23,172 bases of DNA from a virus: positions 1-23,172 of the IMG/VR virus record IMGVR_UViG_3300021960_000540. One strand, written 5' to 3'. The notes beneath the pieces are model-generated. The model saw only the letters and a program-made list of their open reading frames with translations, searched no databases and was not told where the DNA came from. Numbering within the stretch: the stretch's first letter is position 1; each line of letters begins with the position of its first letter. Positions 16,778 through 23,172 of the stretch are shown one piece after another. Made by a program: the position numbers and the translations under genes.

Positions 16778-18192
16778 TATACTCTCCTAGTGTAAAAACG
16801 TCCCGTTAATAATTCTGCTGCTATTTCTCTTATAGATCTATCTATTATTTTTCTAGGGTCTCGGTCTGGAGTAGCCCAAGGTGATTTTCCTGCTCCAGGT
16901 TCAAAAATTTGGTACGGGTTCTTATCATATGTATACCCTATACTAGGGAATCCTTGGGAAGTAGTGCTAACATCAGTGATCCGAACACTATTAGCAAATC
17001 TTCCTGTTCTGTTCTGTAGTCCGGGAACTCCCATATTGCCTCGTACTGTTTTAGGTAACTTCTGATTAATTAAAGCTGCTAGAGCGATATTACTACCTGC
17101 CGAAGATTTTTTGGGTCCTGCAACTCCTCTCAAAGACCCAAGCTGTAAATTTTTGGGTTTTACTTTTTTTAGTTTTTTATTAACTTTTTTAGTTTCTTTT
17201 GCCGTTTTAGTTAAATCTATTTTAAAATTATCGCTTTTAACTTTTACGTTTTTTCTTCGAACTATTTTAGTATCGAACCTTTCTATTACTTTTTTTCTTT
17301 CTACATCTATTCTAGTGTCTGAACCAGGTCTTTTGGACAGGCTTTTAGACTTATCTATTTTTAATAAAGCGTTTCGTAGTCTTTGTAACGCATTTTTTTT
17401 AAAAGCGGCTTCAGTTGTAAGACCATATATTCTATTGTAGTATTCTGACTCAAAACCAACTTCTAAAACTTCTCTTTCTTTAGTGGCTCGCTTTTTTATA
17501 AAAAAGCCTAAGCCTAAGTTTCTAATATCTTTTTCAGTTATTTTATTATCTTGTCTGGCTCTTTGGTTGTATTTACTAATCCGACTACTTAGTGCTGTGC
17601 TAGCCCTACCAACTTGCTGCTCTACAACAGAAGAACCGCCTCTGTGTCCTAAGTCTAAGAATCTCCCCTTCTGTATTTCTAAATGGTCCGAGTTTTTGAA
17701 AACATCAGAATTTATACTTTTTAAAGTTATATTTAAGTTATTTACTAGAGTATCTTTTCTAGTAGAGAATAAGTTTTTTATCGCATTAAAAACACTTTCA
17801 GGAGTATCTTTCCAGTAAATTTTTTCATTTTTTTCAGGCTCTAAAACTTTTATTGCCCATGCCGATTTATTACCTACTACACGGGTATTGACCTTAGACC
17901 CGTATTTTTTTTGTGCCTTGGCATAAGTACCATTTACCAGATTTCCGACATATTTTTCTAAAGTATCCTCAAATCTCTGATCGGTTAATATTCTAAGATC
18001 TATATTGTATGTCGGGGATGTCAGCTCTTTAATAACTTGAGCCTTTACTCCATTTACGGAAGATTTAAAAGTATGCTCTTTTAAATCAGAATCAGTTTCT
18101 CTAAAACCAGCTGGCCCCTTCTTAGTATTAGCGGGTTTTTGTAATTCTACTATAGTTTCGTTTAGTAGTTTCTTTAGAAATCGCCTGCTCAT
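16777..18192 (-). CDS. Putative neck / head-tail joining protein, Lys-rich
   Basis: A 471-residue, very basic protein. It lies between the connector and the tail terminator, where head-closure and gp10-like neck proteins are encoded, so a neck role is likely. The first two thirds are long, Lys/Arg-rich and contain no domain I recognise. Around residues 310-350 is an extreme basic stretch (KETKKVNKKLKKVKPKN). The last 110 residues look like a separate folded domain: LAALINQKLPKTVRGNM, GRFANSVRI, PSIGYTYDKNPYQIFEPG, and DRDPRKIIDRSIREIAAELL. It is much longer than usual neck proteins of 100-200 residues, so it may be a fusion. Start ATG 18192 overlaps the connector stop. The end overlaps the next gene by one base (TAATG). 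Confidence 0.6.
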   Translation of the reverse strand: MSRRFLKKLLNETIVELQKPANTKKGPAGFRETDSDLKEHTFKSSVNGVKAQVIKELTSPTYNIDLRILTDQRFEDTLEKYVGNLVNGTYAKAQKKYGSKVNTRVVGNKSAWAIKVLEPEKNEKIYWKDTPESVFNAIKNLFSTRKDTLVNNLNITLKSINSDVFKNSDHLEIQKGRFLDLGHRGGSSVVEQQVGRASTALSSRISKYNQRARQDNKITEKDIRNLGLGFFIKKRATKEREVLEVGFESEYYNRIYGLTTEAAFKKNALQRLRNALLKIDKSKSLSKRPGSDTRIDVERKKVIERFDTKIVRRKNVKVKSDNFKIDLTKTAKETKKVNKKLKKVKPKNLQLGSLRGVAGPKKSSAGSNIALAALINQKLPKTVRGNMGVPGLQNRTGRFANSVRITDVSTTSQGFPSIGYTYDKNPYQIFEPGAGKSPWATPDRDPRKIIDRSIREIAAELLTGRFYTRRV

Positions 18193-18800
18193 GCTACTCT
18201 ATACATATCTAAGACTCTGCGAATATGGTCGGGGAAACCCGGATCATTTCGTATGGCAGAAGACCCAGCACCCTCACGAGTTGCTGAACCAATGCTTTGT
18301 CTTTCCTTCCACTCATCTTTGTGGTAATATGTAATAATATCTGCTACAGCTAGTTGTAAGTCTGTAGGGATAGTTGTATATCCGGCTAAATAGGTTACTT
18401 TGACTGACCCTACACCACGAGGCCAGTTTTTATACGCACCACTTTCTTGCGTTCTAAACACAGAGTCAGAAACTTGATCTAAATACCAAGAGTACTCAGG
18501 CGGAGTTCCTCCACCGTTAGTAAATAATTCTGTGTAGGCAGTAGATTGTCCTACTCTTTCATAAACATTTGTAATACTAATAACAGGGCTGTACTTTAAT
18601 TGAACAGTATACGTATCCCACTGAATGTCAAAAAATTCAGTATATCCTGGGCTACTAGCATAGGTATCAAACTCACTATTACAATAGGTTCGGACAAGCT
18701 TACTTACACTCGTAATTAGCGTCTCGAACTTTTCATCGTACTGAGTAGAATTTACTCCCTCTAGTAGTTTATAATCGTCTAATGTAATTAAATCAGCCAT
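18189..18800 (-). CDS. Head-tail connector (gp6-like adaptor)
   Basis: A 203-residue protein resembling the HK97 gp6 / phage gp6-like connector family, the ring that docks under the portal and starts the neck. Supporting features are the N-terminal LITLDDYKLLEG helix, the LVRTYCNSEF helix-turn, the beta segments VQLKYSPVISITNVYE, and especially VKVTYLAGYTTIPTDLQLAV followed by an ADIITYYHKDEW helix, the family's most recognisable stretch. ATG at 18800 has AGGAAAG seven bases upstream, just past the hairpin after the capsid gene. The 3' end overlaps the next gene by four bases (ATGA), so the two are probably coupled. Confidence 0.85.
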   Translation of the reverse strand: MADLITLDDYKLLEGVNSTQYDEKFETLITSVSKLVRTYCNSEFDTYASSPGYTEFFDIQWDTYTVQLKYSPVISITNVYERVGQSTAYTELFTNGGGTPPEYSWYLDQVSDSVFRTQESGAYKNWPRGVGSVKVTYLAGYTTIPTDLQLAVADIITYYHKDEWKERQSIGSATREGAGSSAIRNDPGFPDHIRRVLDMYRVA

Positions 18801-18809
18801 TTCTTTCCT

Positions 18810-18840
18810 AAAAAGGCTTGGGAAGCCCGAAGGCTTCCCA
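18810..18840 (-). terminator. Hairpin terminator after capsid gene
   Basis: On the minus strand, TGGGAAGCC (18840-18832), loop TTCG, and GGCTTCCCA (18827-18819) form a perfect nine-base-pair stem with an extra-stable UUCG loop. A run of five T (18814-18810) follows after AAGCC. It lies 11 bases past the capsid stop. The four bases between stem and T-run make it less than ideal, so partial termination or protection of the capsid mRNA 3' end is likely. The next gene's ribosome site (AGGAAAG) begins directly after it. Confidence 0.75.
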
Positions 18841-18851
18841 TCCTAAACATC

Positions 18852-20888
18852 TTACCAAGCGTGAGCAACAACTTGGCCTGCATCAGCAAACATGACATCA
18901 AAGCCACGACGCTGAGTAGCAACCAGTACTCGACGCTGATTTTCAACATCGTAGTCTGATTCAACAGTTACACCACGTAATACTGGTACAAGGAAGTTAC
19001 GAGTATTGACAGCAACACCCCAAACCTTGTTAGCAGTTTTACCGGCAGTAAACTCGTCACAAACGATAATGGGTGAGCCATAAGCCTGACCAATTTCGCC
19101 TGAAATCTTAGTAGCGCGATCGCCACCAACCAAGTTTACATCTTGGAATTCAACATCATCAAGCAAATCGTAGTATGCAGCTAAAGATACAACATAAACT
19201 ACGTCTGAAGGACGACGACCATACTTGCCCATTGCTTGACGCATGTTCAACAAAGCAGCAGCAGTAGCAGTAACACTAGCTGCACCAGCAGAAGCACCTG
19301 AATCAAGCAATTTGCCAGCAGTAATAGCCTGTTGGATAAGACCAGTCTGGCCTCCAGCGTTTACTAATTCAGCACTATGGCCAGCTTGAAGAATTGAATG
19401 CTCAATAGCGCGTGCATGAGCACGTACCATAGCTTCACGAATCAAAGGAAGAATAGGCATAATTGCATCTTCTTCAGTTTCATTAGCCATGAAAGACTTA
19501 GAAACCAACTTCTCTACGGTCAGGACTTTGCTACCTAAACCAATACCAGCGTTAGCGCCGGGAGAAGCTTCATCACGATCGCCTAAGTTACCGTTGAAGG
19601 GAGTATTAGTCGCGCCAGTACCTGCAGCGTTAATCCACTCTGCATAACCTGCATCAGGCATAGTTGGGATAACCATAGAAGCAGCATTCATCTGAATCTT
19701 ACGGAAAAGAGGATCAAGAACGAGTTCAAGCTCAATATCGCGCTGAATAGCGGTAGATACTGTTGACTCAAAATCCGCAGTAGTAGAAGTAGGAACAGTT
19801 ACACCGGAATTGGCATTAACTTTTTCCATGATAGAACGACCAAAACGAGTTCCTTCCAGGCCTTTGTTAGTAACTACACCCAAAACGTGTGCATTTACCA
19901 TATCTTCTTCTGACAGCTCAGACTTTTGGCTAGAGCGGTCTGAGAAGACTCGCTTGCTCTGCTGAATTTTTTCAATTTCAGCGGCTTTTTCTTTCAGCTC
20001 ATTTTGCAATGAACTAATGATTTCTGCATGGTCAGCGTCTTTAGCACTCATTTTTGCTTCGACGTCAGCCATTAAACGTTCTGCACCGCTTTGTACGGCG
20101 GTTACAATTTGAGCTTCTTGCGCAGCTTTCTGAGCTTCGGCTTCGGCAGCAGCTTTTTGTTCTGCTTCCAATCGCGTTTTCTCTTCTGACTTGCGTTCAG
20201 CTTCTTTCATTGCCATTGCAGTTGCGGTCTTTTCGACAGCAGCAGCCACAATCGCATCAATATCGATATCACTCATAGTTTTCTCCTGTGCTTCGACTTT
20301 ATCAGAGTCGGTAGGCATTGATTCGTTAACGGAATCTAGATGTTTTTCAGTTTCCTGAAGGTTATTAGATTCTGTTAAGGAATCTACTGTTTTGAAAGAT
20401 TTCTTGAAGTCTTGATAATCTGATTCAGAGTCAAAAGACTTAGCAAGAGAAAAGGTAGCAGCTTGGTTAGCAGGAACCGTAACTACGGAAACCTCCAATA
20501 ACTCTGCGTCCTTAATCTTATATCCATCGGTTTCGGTCATGTACTCCGCATCCTTGACTCGAAACCCGACTGAAAAAGCTCCAAGGACGCCTTCTTTAAT
20601 TAACTCTCCTACATGTCCAGCAGATTTAGCAATTTTTGCTTTTAGCTGCAGACCATTGTCGTTAGTACCAAGCGAAATTGCTCGGCCAATCGGCTGGTTG
20701 TAGTCGTGATTAAAAAGAATAACTGGATTGTTTAAATAGTTTTGAAGTCCGCCCTTTGTCCAGGCTTCAGATTCAATAATATCTCCAACTCGGTCAGTAC
20801 CATTAGTACTGGCCATACCTGTGATATGGAGATCATCCCCATCTTCAAAGGCTTTAAAAGTGGAGCCAATATGAAAAATTTTATTCAA
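18852..20888 (-). CDS. Prohead protease / scaffold / major capsid fusion protein
   Basis: One frame of 678 residues combines three parts normally encoded separately. Residues 1-155 are an HK97 gp4-like (U35) prohead protease, with H61 in VILFNHDY, S106 in GAFSVGF and E132 in ELLEVSVVTVPAN as the expected catalytic triad. Residues about 205-318 are a charged Ala/Glu/Lys-rich coiled coil, like the HK97 capsid delta/scaffold domain. Residues about 335-678 look like an HK97-fold capsid protein, with a QRDIELELVLDPLFRKI segment, VIPTMPDAGYAEW, GQTGLIQQA, and a C-terminal VESDYDVENQRRVLVATQR. The start is TTG at 20888, chosen because AGGAG lies six bases upstream and protease residues begin at once. 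The fusion presumably cleaves itself. A strong internal start at codon 205 could make scaffold-capsid alone. A terminator-like hairpin follows the stop. Confidence 0.9.
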   Translation of the reverse strand: MNKIFHIGSTFKAFEDGDDLHITGMASTNGTDRVGDIIESEAWTKGGLQNYLNNPVILFNHDYNQPIGRAISLGTNDNGLQLKAKIAKSAGHVGELIKEGVLGAFSVGFRVKDAEYMTETDGYKIKDAELLEVSVVTVPANQAATFSLAKSFDSESDYQDFKKSFKTVDSLTESNNLQETEKHLDSVNESMPTDSDKVEAQEKTMSDIDIDAIVAAAVEKTATAMAMKEAERKSEEKTRLEAEQKAAAEAEAQKAAQEAQIVTAVQSGAERLMADVEAKMSAKDADHAEIISSLQNELKEKAAEIEKIQQSKRVFSDRSSQKSELSEEDMVNAHVLGVVTNKGLEGTRFGRSIMEKVNANSGVTVPTSTTADFESTVSTAIQRDIELELVLDPLFRKIQMNAASMVIPTMPDAGYAEWINAAGTGATNTPFNGNLGDRDEASPGANAGIGLGSKVLTVEKLVSKSFMANETEEDAIMPILPLIREAMVRAHARAIEHSILQAGHSAELVNAGGQTGLIQQAITAGKLLDSGASAGAASVTATAAALLNMRQAMGKYGRRPSDVVYVVSLAAYYDLLDDVEFQDVNLVGGDRATKISGEIGQAYGSPIIVCDEFTAGKTANKVWGVAVNTRNFLVPVLRGVTVESDYDVENQRRVLVATQRRGFDVMFADAGQVVAHAW
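20274..20287 (-). promoter_or_regulatory. Internal ribosome-binding site and ATG for scaffold-capsid
   Basis: Inside the fusion gene, AGGAGAAAACT (20287-20277) stands directly before ATG (20276-20274), in frame, at codon 205. The product would be 474 residues beginning MSDIDIDAIV, exactly the junction between the protease-linker and the predicted scaffold coiled coil. This ribosome site is at least as good as that of any gene in the window. Nested starts that give excess scaffold or capsid over protease are established in other phages (lambda C/Nu3). Use here is inferred. Confidence 0.65.
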
Positions 20889-21204
20889 TTGATTCTCCTT
20901 TTATAGATTTTAATTTCTCCAGAGGAGAAAGGTCATCTTCTGAAGCCGGCTCAAGAACGGGCTTTTTCATTGGTTTAGGTTCTTCAACAGGTTTAGTACC
21001 AATTGAGTTCCAATCTGCAGGATACATCTGTGCAGCAGTTTTAAGGATAGAGTTATAACCCCTACCTTTAAAATGTCTTGTTAAAAGTCTTGGATTGATA
21101 GGATATACGTCTGGTCCTAGATTATAATATTCACTTCTAGAGAGAACACGTCCCTGTTCATGAAAGAAATCAATCATACCCTTTAATACTTCGGATTTTG
21201 TCAT
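20881..21204 (-). CDS. Small protein resembling homing-endonuclease-associated repeat
   Basis: A 107-residue basic protein. Residues about 17-57 (GRVLSRSEYYNLGP, then INPRLLTRHFKGRGYNSILK) resemble one copy of the short helix-turn-helix DNA-binding repeat found beside HNH and LAGLIDADG homing nucleases. The rest is a Pro/Lys/Glu-rich tail. There are no nuclease residues in it. It sits between the portal and the capsid fusion, starts directly at the portal stop with an AGGA about eight bases upstream, and overlaps the next gene by eight bases. It may be a remnant of an invading nuclease gene or a recruited DNA-binding or capsid-assembly accessory. The gene is certain from its packing and ribosome site. 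The repeat assignment is by eye and tentative. Confidence 0.7.
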   Translation of the reverse strand: MTKSEVLKGMIDFFHEQGRVLSRSEYYNLGPDVYPINPRLLTRHFKGRGYNSILKTAAQMYPADWNSIGTKPVEEPKPMKKPVLEPASEDDLSPLEKLKSIKGESIE

Positions 21205-22398
21205 TTAAGTTTCCTCTTGCTCTTGTGGCCTTCCGCCTTCTGCGGGATTTGAAGCTGAACCTGCAATGTTGGCAGGTACTCTTATCTCACTGGCGCCGAA
21301 AACCTCGTCGTAGTTTAAAGCTTCTCTTGCTTCGTTGGGTGTAATAATTCCTGCGTTTACTAGTGTAGAATAATAGGCTGCAGAATCTCTCAGCTCTGGC
21401 TGAAGTGCGGGAATATTACTAATGTCTGGACTAATCTGGTAACCAAAAAACCTTTCTAAAGCTTTATCTAGTTTTTCTACAATAGGTAAAATAGTCTCTA
21501 AATAATACATTCTATGATTAGGACGAATATTGGCATTGTTTCCAGAATCTAACATGATAGGAGGTACGCCGAGTACTTTTAATACTTCTTTGTTTGCGGA
21601 ATCAATGGAAGATTCGAAGTCTAGCTCACGAAAATTAACATTTGAAATTGAGTCTAACTCCATTCCTCCGTCCAGCACCAATGGGCGTCTACCGCCACCA
21701 TCCGGTCTATACCGCGTGACCCAAGATTGAATCATTCTCTCTTTATTTTTTTCACTAATTACAGAAGGAGATTTAATTACCAAACCTGGTACGGCGCCAT
21801 TCTTAAAGAAATTGTCTTGAAACTCACGCATACGTGTAAGCTGTGACATGCTTCGTTGGGCTGCCCTTAAACGGCTAGTACCACGATAGATGCTATGAAA
21901 ACTATTTTCTTTAACATGGATGATTTCATTAGGGGTATAGTCTATACTTGTCTGAAAAGTATATCCTTGTACATAGGTTCTTTTGTCTGGCTCAATGTCC
22001 ATATAATTGGCGGGGAGATGATACAGAGAAACTCCATCAAAGTATATAAAGATATTTCCATCTAAAATATAGTCGATTATGAGGTTTCGCTTAAAAGTAG
22101 AAACATCTTGAAAAGGGTTGGGTTCTTTGTTTAACAATAAGTCAACACGAGAACGCCTTACACCTTTAACAACCGAGTTCAATCCTTGAACTGGCTCACC
22201 TACTCTTAACGGAATTTCAGCTGCATCATCTACAATCATGTTTACGGCGCGGTTCACAACTTCGAGGTACTCGTAGTACGCTTTATAGTTATGTACAATT
22301 TCTCTGGAAGCAATAGGACCCGAGCCTTCGAGACTTACTACAATCTCTTCTTGCGCGGGATTTAACTTTTCCTGTTTCCAGAAATCATACCAAGCCAT
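21205..22398 (-). CDS. Portal protein, HK97-like
   Basis: A 397-residue protein of the HK97-type portal family, the dodecameric ring at the capsid vertex through which DNA passes and to which terminase and connector bind. Family features are visible: an N-terminal segment with AVNMIVDDAAEIPLRV, the DGNIFIYF strand, LPANYMDIEP, the clip/stem region NEIIHVKENS, GTSRLRAAQRSMSQ, and VLGVPPIMLD followed by ETILPIVEKLDKALERFF. These are the usual signatures of this family, and the length is normal. The C-terminus is a polar Gly/Glu/Gln tail. The ATG at 22398 overlaps the HNH gene by 14 bases and has only a weak GAG upstream, so translation is probably coupled. The stop is immediately followed by the next ATG (TAAATG). 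Confidence 0.93.
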   Translation of the reverse strand: MAWYDFWKQEKLNPAQEEIVVSLEGSGPIASREIVHNYKAYYEYLEVVNRAVNMIVDDAAEIPLRVGEPVQGLNSVVKGVRRSRVDLLLNKEPNPFQDVSTFKRNLIIDYILDGNIFIYFDGVSLYHLPANYMDIEPDKRTYVQGYTFQTSIDYTPNEIIHVKENSFHSIYRGTSRLRAAQRSMSQLTRMREFQDNFFKNGAVPGLVIKSPSVISEKNKERMIQSWVTRYRPDGGGRRPLVLDGGMELDSISNVNFRELDFESSIDSANKEVLKVLGVPPIMLDSGNNANIRPNHRMYYLETILPIVEKLDKALERFFGYQISPDISNIPALQPELRDSAAYYSTLVNAGIITPNEAREALNYDEVFGASEIRVPANIAGSASNPAEGGRPQEQEET

Positions 22399-22768
22399 AT
22401 TTTTCTCGTTGTATTTCTACCCAGCGCTTCTGCTTTTCTGCAGTGTGAAGCGGAGGATTTCTTCCGTAAATGGAATGTAGTTTCAGATGATGGTCGTGAC
22501 ATAGGGTGACTGTTTCAGTGTAAAGTTCAGCCCAATTATCATCTATAAATTCGTCTCTCCAGATTATTAAATACTCATCTGTGTAATGGTCTGGACGAAG
22601 CTTTTGCTTCTCACTTAACCATTTACGCAGTAAAGGAGCTAGAGTATGGAAATGGTGAAAGTCTAACTTTATCTTAACGCCGCATATCCGACATTCAGAA
22701 CCTTTCTCGTACTTCGATTTTGCCCTATCTCGGATGTATTTTACTGGGTCTCTTTTTAATTCTACCAT
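22385..22768 (-). CDS. HNH endonuclease-like protein
   Basis: A 127-residue protein with a metal-binding HNH arrangement: CRIC (C26, C29), an HH pair at 38-39, then LCHDHH (C90, H93, H94) followed by LKLHSIYG, the usual last part of the HNH fold. Small HNH proteins next to the terminase genes are common in HK97-like phages, where some are needed for terminase cutting during packaging. A free-standing homing-type nuclease is the alternative. The ATG at 22768 has no good Shine-Dalgarno sequence and lies about six bases from the predicted P1 transcript start, so efficient translation may depend on read-through mRNA from the terminase gene or on leaderless-like initiation. The 3' end overlaps the portal gene by 14 bases, suggesting translational coupling. 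Confidence 0.8.
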   Translation of the reverse strand: MVELKRDPVKYIRDRAKSKYEKGSECRICGVKIKLDFHHFHTLAPLLRKWLSEKQKLRPDHYTDEYLIIWRDEFIDDNWAELYTETVTLCHDHHLKLHSIYGRNPPLHTAEKQKRWVEIQREKYGLV

Positions 22769-22780
22769 CTAATTTTAATC

Positions 22781-22809
22781 ATTATAGCTATAGGTCAGTT
22801 GAAAGTCAA
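22781..22809 (-). promoter_or_regulatory. Sigma-70 promoter P1 before the head operon
   Basis: Read on the minus strand, TTGACT (22809-22804) and TATAAT (22786-22781) are separated by exactly 17 bases, a near-perfect sigma-70 promoter. An A-rich block precedes the -35. The box AAAAAATAATTCTTGAC (22821-22805), including part of the -35, is repeated identically at the second promoter near 15120. Transcription would start near 22774, only about six bases before the HNH ATG, and would read through HNH, portal and capsid genes. Position and sequence are seen directly. Activity is inferred. Confidence 0.8.
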
Positions 22810-22829
22810 GAATTATTTTTTTCTCGGCT

Positions 22830-23172
22830 TTAGAATGTTGGAGCGTTCTCTTCAAAACTATAGAGTGCGTATCTCAATGCGTCTGCCATGTGAGAAGCTG
22901 AATCATGAACGGGCTTCTCTCGAATCAAGTTGGGATTTGGGTCCCAGCGATATTGGTCTAATGCACGTAAGACCTCCGTACAGTTTGAGTCTACTATAAG
23001 ACGATCGTTATCAATAAGACTTGCCACATGACCAATCCCGTCAACCACCGATTTCTTGGCGTTGATAGTAGAAATGTCATACTGCTGTGCAAGATCGAAT
23101 CTTGTCTGGGCTGCGGCTGCGTCGATAAAACAATAGTCGACCTCTCTTCTTTCAATAATTTCACCAAGGAAG
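22830..23172 (-). CDS. Terminase large subunit, C-terminal nuclease part (partial)
   Basis: The frame is open from the right window edge to a TAA at 22830-22832, giving 113 residues of a protein whose start lies outside the window. It is the motor-nuclease that pumps DNA into the prohead and cuts it. The visible part looks like the RNase H-like nuclease domain: a hydrophobic strand with an acidic residue (CFIDAAAAQTRFDLAQQY), and near the end HDSASHMADALRYALYSF, where the Asp of the ADALRY motif is the usual last metal ligand of large terminases. The segment EVLRALDQYRWDPN between them is also typical. The ATPase half is missing only because the window ends. The portal and HNH genes downstream support the call. 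A 61-base gap with a promoter separates it from the HNH gene. Confidence 0.9.
   Translation of the reverse strand, partial: FLGEIIERREVDYCFIDAAAAQTRFDLAQQYDISTINAKKSVVDGIGHVASLIDNDRLIVDSNCTEVLRALDQYRWDPNPNLIREKPVHDSASHMADALRYALYSFEENAPTF

Noticed and set aside
17150-17290. T-rich runs on the plus strand as possible terminators
   Set aside because: They encode the Lys-rich stretch of the neck protein on the other strand, and no GC-rich stem precedes them.
1-23172. tRNA genes, integrase, lysis genes or a defence system
   Set aside because: I looked for these and saw no supporting sequence. All genes are structural or packaging genes or HNH-related.

Overview
This window is the packaging, head and tail module of a tailed double-stranded DNA phage, or of a closely similar prophage. 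Every gene I can support lies on the minus strand, so the biological order runs from position 23172 down to 1. The gene order is large terminase, HNH protein, portal, a small HNH-associated protein, a protease-scaffold-capsid fusion, head-tail connector, neck protein, tail terminator, two tail tube-like proteins, tail chaperones, tape measure, tail-tip protein, and a giant tip/fibre protein. This is the order of an HK97/lambda-like siphovirus with a flexible, non-contractile tail. The DNA is AT-rich by eye, ribosome-binding sites are of the AGGAG type, and the two clear promoters are sigma-70 consensus, so a bacterial host is certain. The fibre repeats resemble those I associate with aquatic phages, but the host genus cannot be read from the sequence. 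No integrase, repressor, lysis, replication, tRNA or CRISPR feature is present, so the life style is undecided.

Layout. At 23172-22830 is the C-terminal nuclease part of the terminase, cut by the window edge. A sigma-70 promoter (22809-22781) precedes the head operon at 22768-18852: HNH, portal, small HNH-repeat-like protein and the capsid fusion. The operon is followed by a UUCG-loop hairpin with a T-tract (18840-18810). Connector, neck and tail-terminator genes and the first tail tube gene follow (18800-15142). The 117-base gap 15141-15025 holds a perfect consensus promoter that runs directly into a G7/C7 hairpin with a T-tract. A second, paralogous tail tube-like gene follows, then a chaperone pair joined by a probable frameshift, a 1613-residue tape measure, and a 244-residue tail-tip protein.

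Positions 7742 to 1 are one uninterrupted reading frame of about 2580 codons that starts with GTG and runs off the left edge. It encodes a lambda J-like tip attachment protein. It appears to carry an extra N-terminal hub-like domain, a fibronectin-like region, about 48 decapeptide repeats of the ANSxxTxxI type, and then 80-residue repeats encoded by nearly identical 240-bp DNA repeats. Several apparently long plus-strand frames in this region are only shadows of the repeats.

The most notable points are these. A strong internal ribosome-binding site inside the protease-capsid fusion could produce scaffold-capsid protein separately. Two promoters share an identical 17-base block. One of them places a terminator-like hairpin at the very 5' end of its transcript. 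The tail-chaperone frame change is not the usual -1. There are two tail tube paralogues. The fibre shows layered, recent internal duplication. None of these amounts to a demonstrated new system. They are regulatory and structural variations on a recognisable phage plan.
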